From UBA7803 sp041395905 (GTDB lineage Bacteria; Pseudomonadota; Gammaproteobacteria; Pseudomonadales; Azotimanducaceae): a stretch of 64,000 bases of DNA. Under the pieces are notes generated by a model, which saw only the letters and a list, made by a program, of their open reading frames with translations, did not search any database and was not told where the DNA came from. The stretch is taken from NCBI GenBank assembly GCA_041395905.1, contig JAWKZP010000014.1, positions 1 to 64,000 on the forward strand, given 5' to 3'. The translations under genes and the position numbers were made by a program. Every line of letters starts with the position of its first letter. The stretch's first letter is position 1. Below are positions 62,040 to 64,000 of this stretch, piece by piece.

Positions 62040-62606
62040 ATGTACGGATTCGAATGGCTGATCGTGTGCGCGGTCCTCGGCCTGGTTGTGGGCGCGAGCC
62101 TGGGGTTGCTGGTAGCGCGCCGCTCCGATCGGCCTACCGCCCGGTCACGCAAGCTCGAAGCCGAGCTCGCGGCGGCGCGCGAGGAGCACTCGCGCTACAA
62201 GCAGAGCGTGGTAGACCAGTTCAGCGAAACCGCGCGCAGATTCAAGACCCTCAACGAATCCTACGGCGCCCTGCACCGCCAGCTGGCGGAAAGCGCCAGC
62301 ATGCTCTGCGGCAACGCCGCGGGGCCTCTGCTGGAGGCCCCGGAACGAACGGCGCAGGCCCCGCTGGAGGACCAGTCGGCGACTGCTTCCGGGACCGCAA
62401 CCGCTTCCGACACGGCAGCCACAGAAGGTGCTACCACCCAGGGCGCGCAGCCGGAAGCGGCGTCGACCGAGGAATCGTCCACCGCGGGCCTGTCCACCGA
62501 AGCGCGCAACACGGACGACGAGATCGTGCTGCAGGAACCGCAGCCCGAAGCAACCGCGCCGGCAGAGCCGGCGGCCGAGCGCAGCGAGCGCAAAGCCGCG
62601 GGCTGA
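62040..62606 (+). CDS. zapG: ZapG/YhcB (DUF1043) family cell-envelope protein
   Basis: Inner-membrane protein of 188 residues. A single span (WLIVCAVLGLVVGASLGLLVAR) is followed by a coiled coil (KLEAELAAAREEHSRYKQSVVDQF, quoted to its start, with TARRFKTLNESYGALHRQLA) and an Ala/Glu/Thr-rich, disordered tail. YhcB/ZapG links envelope growth and division in E. coli. ATG 62040 with AAAGGGG upstream is preferred over 62019. It is divergent from the LLM gene and converges with an SDR gene. Confidence 0.87.
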   Translation: MYGFEWLIVCAVLGLVVGASLGLLVARRSDRPTARSRKLEAELAAAREEHSRYKQSVVDQFSETARRFKTLNESYGALHRQLAESASMLCGNAAGPLLEAPERTAQAPLEDQSATASGTATASDTAATEGATTQGAQPEAASTEESSTAGLSTEARNTDDEIVLQEPQPEATAPAEPAAERSERKAAG

Positions 62607-62620
62607 CCGTCACCGGCGCG

Positions 62621-63403
62621 TCAGGCCGACAGGCCGGCGTCGATCACCAGTTCGGTGCCGGTGATGTAGCTCGAATCGTCGCTGGCAAGAAACAGCACGC
62701 CGTTGGCGATGTCGCGCGGCTTGCCGGCGACGCCGGTGGGCACCGACATCTGCGCCATGCCGGCCACGTCGATCTCATTGGCTCCCGGTTGCAGCGACCC
62801 CGGCGCCACTTTGGTCCAGATGGGCGTGTCGATCACGCCCGGGTGCACCGAGTTGACGCGGATGTTCCAGCGCTCCTGGGCACATTCCAGCGCCACACCC
62901 TTGGTGAGCAGACGCACGCCGCCCTTGGTTGCGTTGTAGGCCGCGAGCCGCGCGCTGCCCTTCAGGCCGGCCACCGAAGACATGTTGATGATGGAGCCGC
63001 CACCACCCTCGCGCATCAGCGGAATGCCGTGTTTGATGCCGAGAAACACTCCGTCGAGATTGATCGCCTGCTGGCGCTGCCAGTCCGCCAGGGTCATGTC
63101 GACGATGCTGCCGCCGATGCCGATGCCGGCGTTGTTGACGAGCACGTCGAGCCGACCGAAACGCTTGCGGACCGCATCCATCACGTCGATCCACGCCTGC
63201 TCGCTGGTCACGTCGTGATGTAGAAACATGCCCGTGCCACCGGCAGCTTCGATGGCGGCGACCGTCTCGGCGCCCATCGCGTCCTGAACGTCGGTAACCA
63301 CCACGCGCGCGCCTTCCTCGGCCAGGCGCAGGGCGCAACCCCGGCCGATGCCGGACGCGCCTCCCGTCACCAGCGCTACCTTGCCCTCTACTCGACCTGT
63401 CAT
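62621..63403 (-). CDS. SDR family oxidoreductase (classical)
   Basis: Short-chain dehydrogenase of 260 residues: VTGGASGIGRG, VNNAGIGIGG, the catalytic Ser in INMSSVAGL and YNATK as the YxxxK motif. SYITGTELVIDAGLSA closes the protein, as in classical glucose-dehydrogenase-like SDRs. GGAGGGAGC precedes the ATG. Substrate unknown. It is probably transcribed with the downstream minus-strand genes or alone; 69 bp separate it from the last gene. Confidence 0.9.
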   Translation of the reverse strand: MTGRVEGKVALVTGGASGIGRGCALRLAEEGARVVVTDVQDAMGAETVAAIEAAGGTGMFLHHDVTSEQAWIDVMDAVRKRFGRLDVLVNNAGIGIGGSIVDMTLADWQRQQAINLDGVFLGIKHGIPLMREGGGGSIINMSSVAGLKGSARLAAYNATKGGVRLLTKGVALECAQERWNIRVNSVHPGVIDTPIWTKVAPGSLQPGANEIDVAGMAQMSVPTGVAGKPRDIANGVLFLASDDSSYITGTELVIDAGLSA

Positions 63404-63471
63404 GCTCCCTCCATTACCAAGCGGAAGCGCAAGACTAGCTCAGCCGCACCAGCGTGTCCCCATCGGACGCG

Positions 63472-64000
63472 TCAGGCAGAGCGCTCCACCTCGCCGAACG
63501 GCCGCAGCACGCTGCGGTAGTAGGCTTTGATGTCGGTGATCGGATCGGTGACGAGCTTGATGAACCACACCATGGAATTGTTGAACCCGTGGCGGCGGAC
63601 CAGCAGCAGCACCCGACCCAGAATCACCAGCCCCGTGAACGCGAACCACTGCAGACCCACGGTCGCCGCAACGTCCATTGCCGCGCTGCCTTCCGCGGCC
63701 CAAAGCCAGTTTCCCAGAGGAATCAGCGCGTAGCCGGCCACGATGAAGGTCTTGCTCCGGGTGTCGAAGCCCAGCAGCAGCTGCTCCTTGTCATGGCAGG
63801 GCGGCTCGATTAGCGCGTGGCCCGCCTGGCGCAGAAACAGCGAAACCACGCCCATCCACACCGCCAGCGGCAGGTTGACGAACAGCAGCACGTAGCAGAC
63901 CAGGAACACGCTGGAGCTGACCAGGTGCAGAAACTGATTGGTGGGATGACTGTGCGACGCGACATGATCGTCATGCTTGCGGCGCATTACTTCGGTGTAG
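63472..64000 (-). CDS. Mpo1/DUF962-like membrane protein, 5' end cut by the window
   Basis: At least 171 residues, and the frame stays open to base 64000, so the start may lie outside. The motif HPTNQFLHLVSSS, then RQAGHALIEPPCHDKEQ, resembles the His/Asn/Glu iron site of Mpo1-type (DUF962) 2-hydroxy-fatty-acid dioxygenases. Several hydrophobic spans (VFLVCYVLLFVNLPLAVWMG, LQWFAFTGLVILGRVLLLV) fit a membrane enzyme. An in-frame ATG lies at 63987. The family call is from the His pattern only. Confidence 0.65.
   Translation of the reverse strand, partial: YTEVMRRKHDDHVASHSHPTNQFLHLVSSSVFLVCYVLLFVNLPLAVWMGVVSLFLRQAGHALIEPPCHDKEQLLLGFDTRSKTFIVAGYALIPLGNWLWAAEGSAAMDVAATVGLQWFAFTGLVILGRVLLLVRRHGFNNSMVWFIKLVTDPITDIKAYYRSVLRPFGEVERSA

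Overview
The window is a GC-rich (about two thirds G+C by eye), gene-dense bacterial chromosome segment. I find about 60 protein genes, two tRNA-Arg genes and no insertion sequence, prophage, CRISPR array or rRNA. ZapG/YhcB, a TcyP-type cystine transporter, YgiQ, TesB, oligopeptidase A-like M3 peptidase, an RlmK-type methyltransferase and the DUF2868/DUF3482 pair point to a gammaproteobacterium. The many SDRs, LLM and deazaflavin-type oxidoreductases, a Baeyer-Villiger monooxygenase, a Rieske oxygenase and several amidohydrolases fit a free-living, probably aquatic or soil, catabolically versatile heterotroph. I cannot name a genus.

Layout. 1-1.2 kb: end of ygiQ and tesB. 1.3-5.7 kb: a light-response-like cluster made of a MerR regulator, an SDR, a photolyase/cryptochrome-related protein and a TIGR01777 epimerase. 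A 13-bp motif is shared by the two upstream regions. 5.7-11.2 kb: Tat amidohydrolase, DUF5916 outer-membrane protein, tannase-like esterase. 11.3-14.5 kb: DUF2868 membrane protein and DUF3482 GTPase overlapping by 4 bp, plus an LEH-like protein. 14.7-18.3 kb: tandem STAS-like paralogues, GPH transporter, small membrane protein, YbjQ. 18.3-27 kb: catabolic neighbourhood with Rieske oxygenase, dienelactone hydrolase, VOC protein, enoyl-CoA hydratase/isomerase, SDR and lipoprotein amidohydrolase, beside an azoreductase and a ferritin-like protein.

27-34.8 kb: tRNA-Arg(CCG), M20 peptidase, an F420-type nitroreductase next to a BVMO, CBS protein, DUF72 and small membrane proteins. 34.9-42 kb: HELSH metalloprotease-like protein; folE, tcyP and an IorAB-type molybdenum dehydrogenase; tandem DsbA/HCCA-isomerase paralogues. 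42-50.7 kb: DUF3300 protein, stand-alone RlmK, multidomain lipoprotein with a Pro-rich linker, Nudix, M3 peptidase, tRNA-Arg(TCG). 50.7-64 kb: SDR, methyltransferase, GNAT plus RimK-like ATP-grasp pair, D-aminoacylase-like lipoprotein with a nitrobindin-like partner, a substrate-binding protein coupled to a PAS-PAS-GGDEF-EAL protein, LLM monooxygenase, ZapG, SDR, and an Mpo1-like protein cut by the window edge.

The best candidates for under-described systems are four. They are the MerR cluster with its degenerate photolyase and unusual regulator, the periplasmic binding protein/c-di-GMP enzyme pair, the GNAT/ATP-grasp ligase pair, and the DsbA pair in which one copy has lost the catalytic serine. 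None is proven by sequence alone. All function calls come from recognising motifs and families by eye, without database searches.
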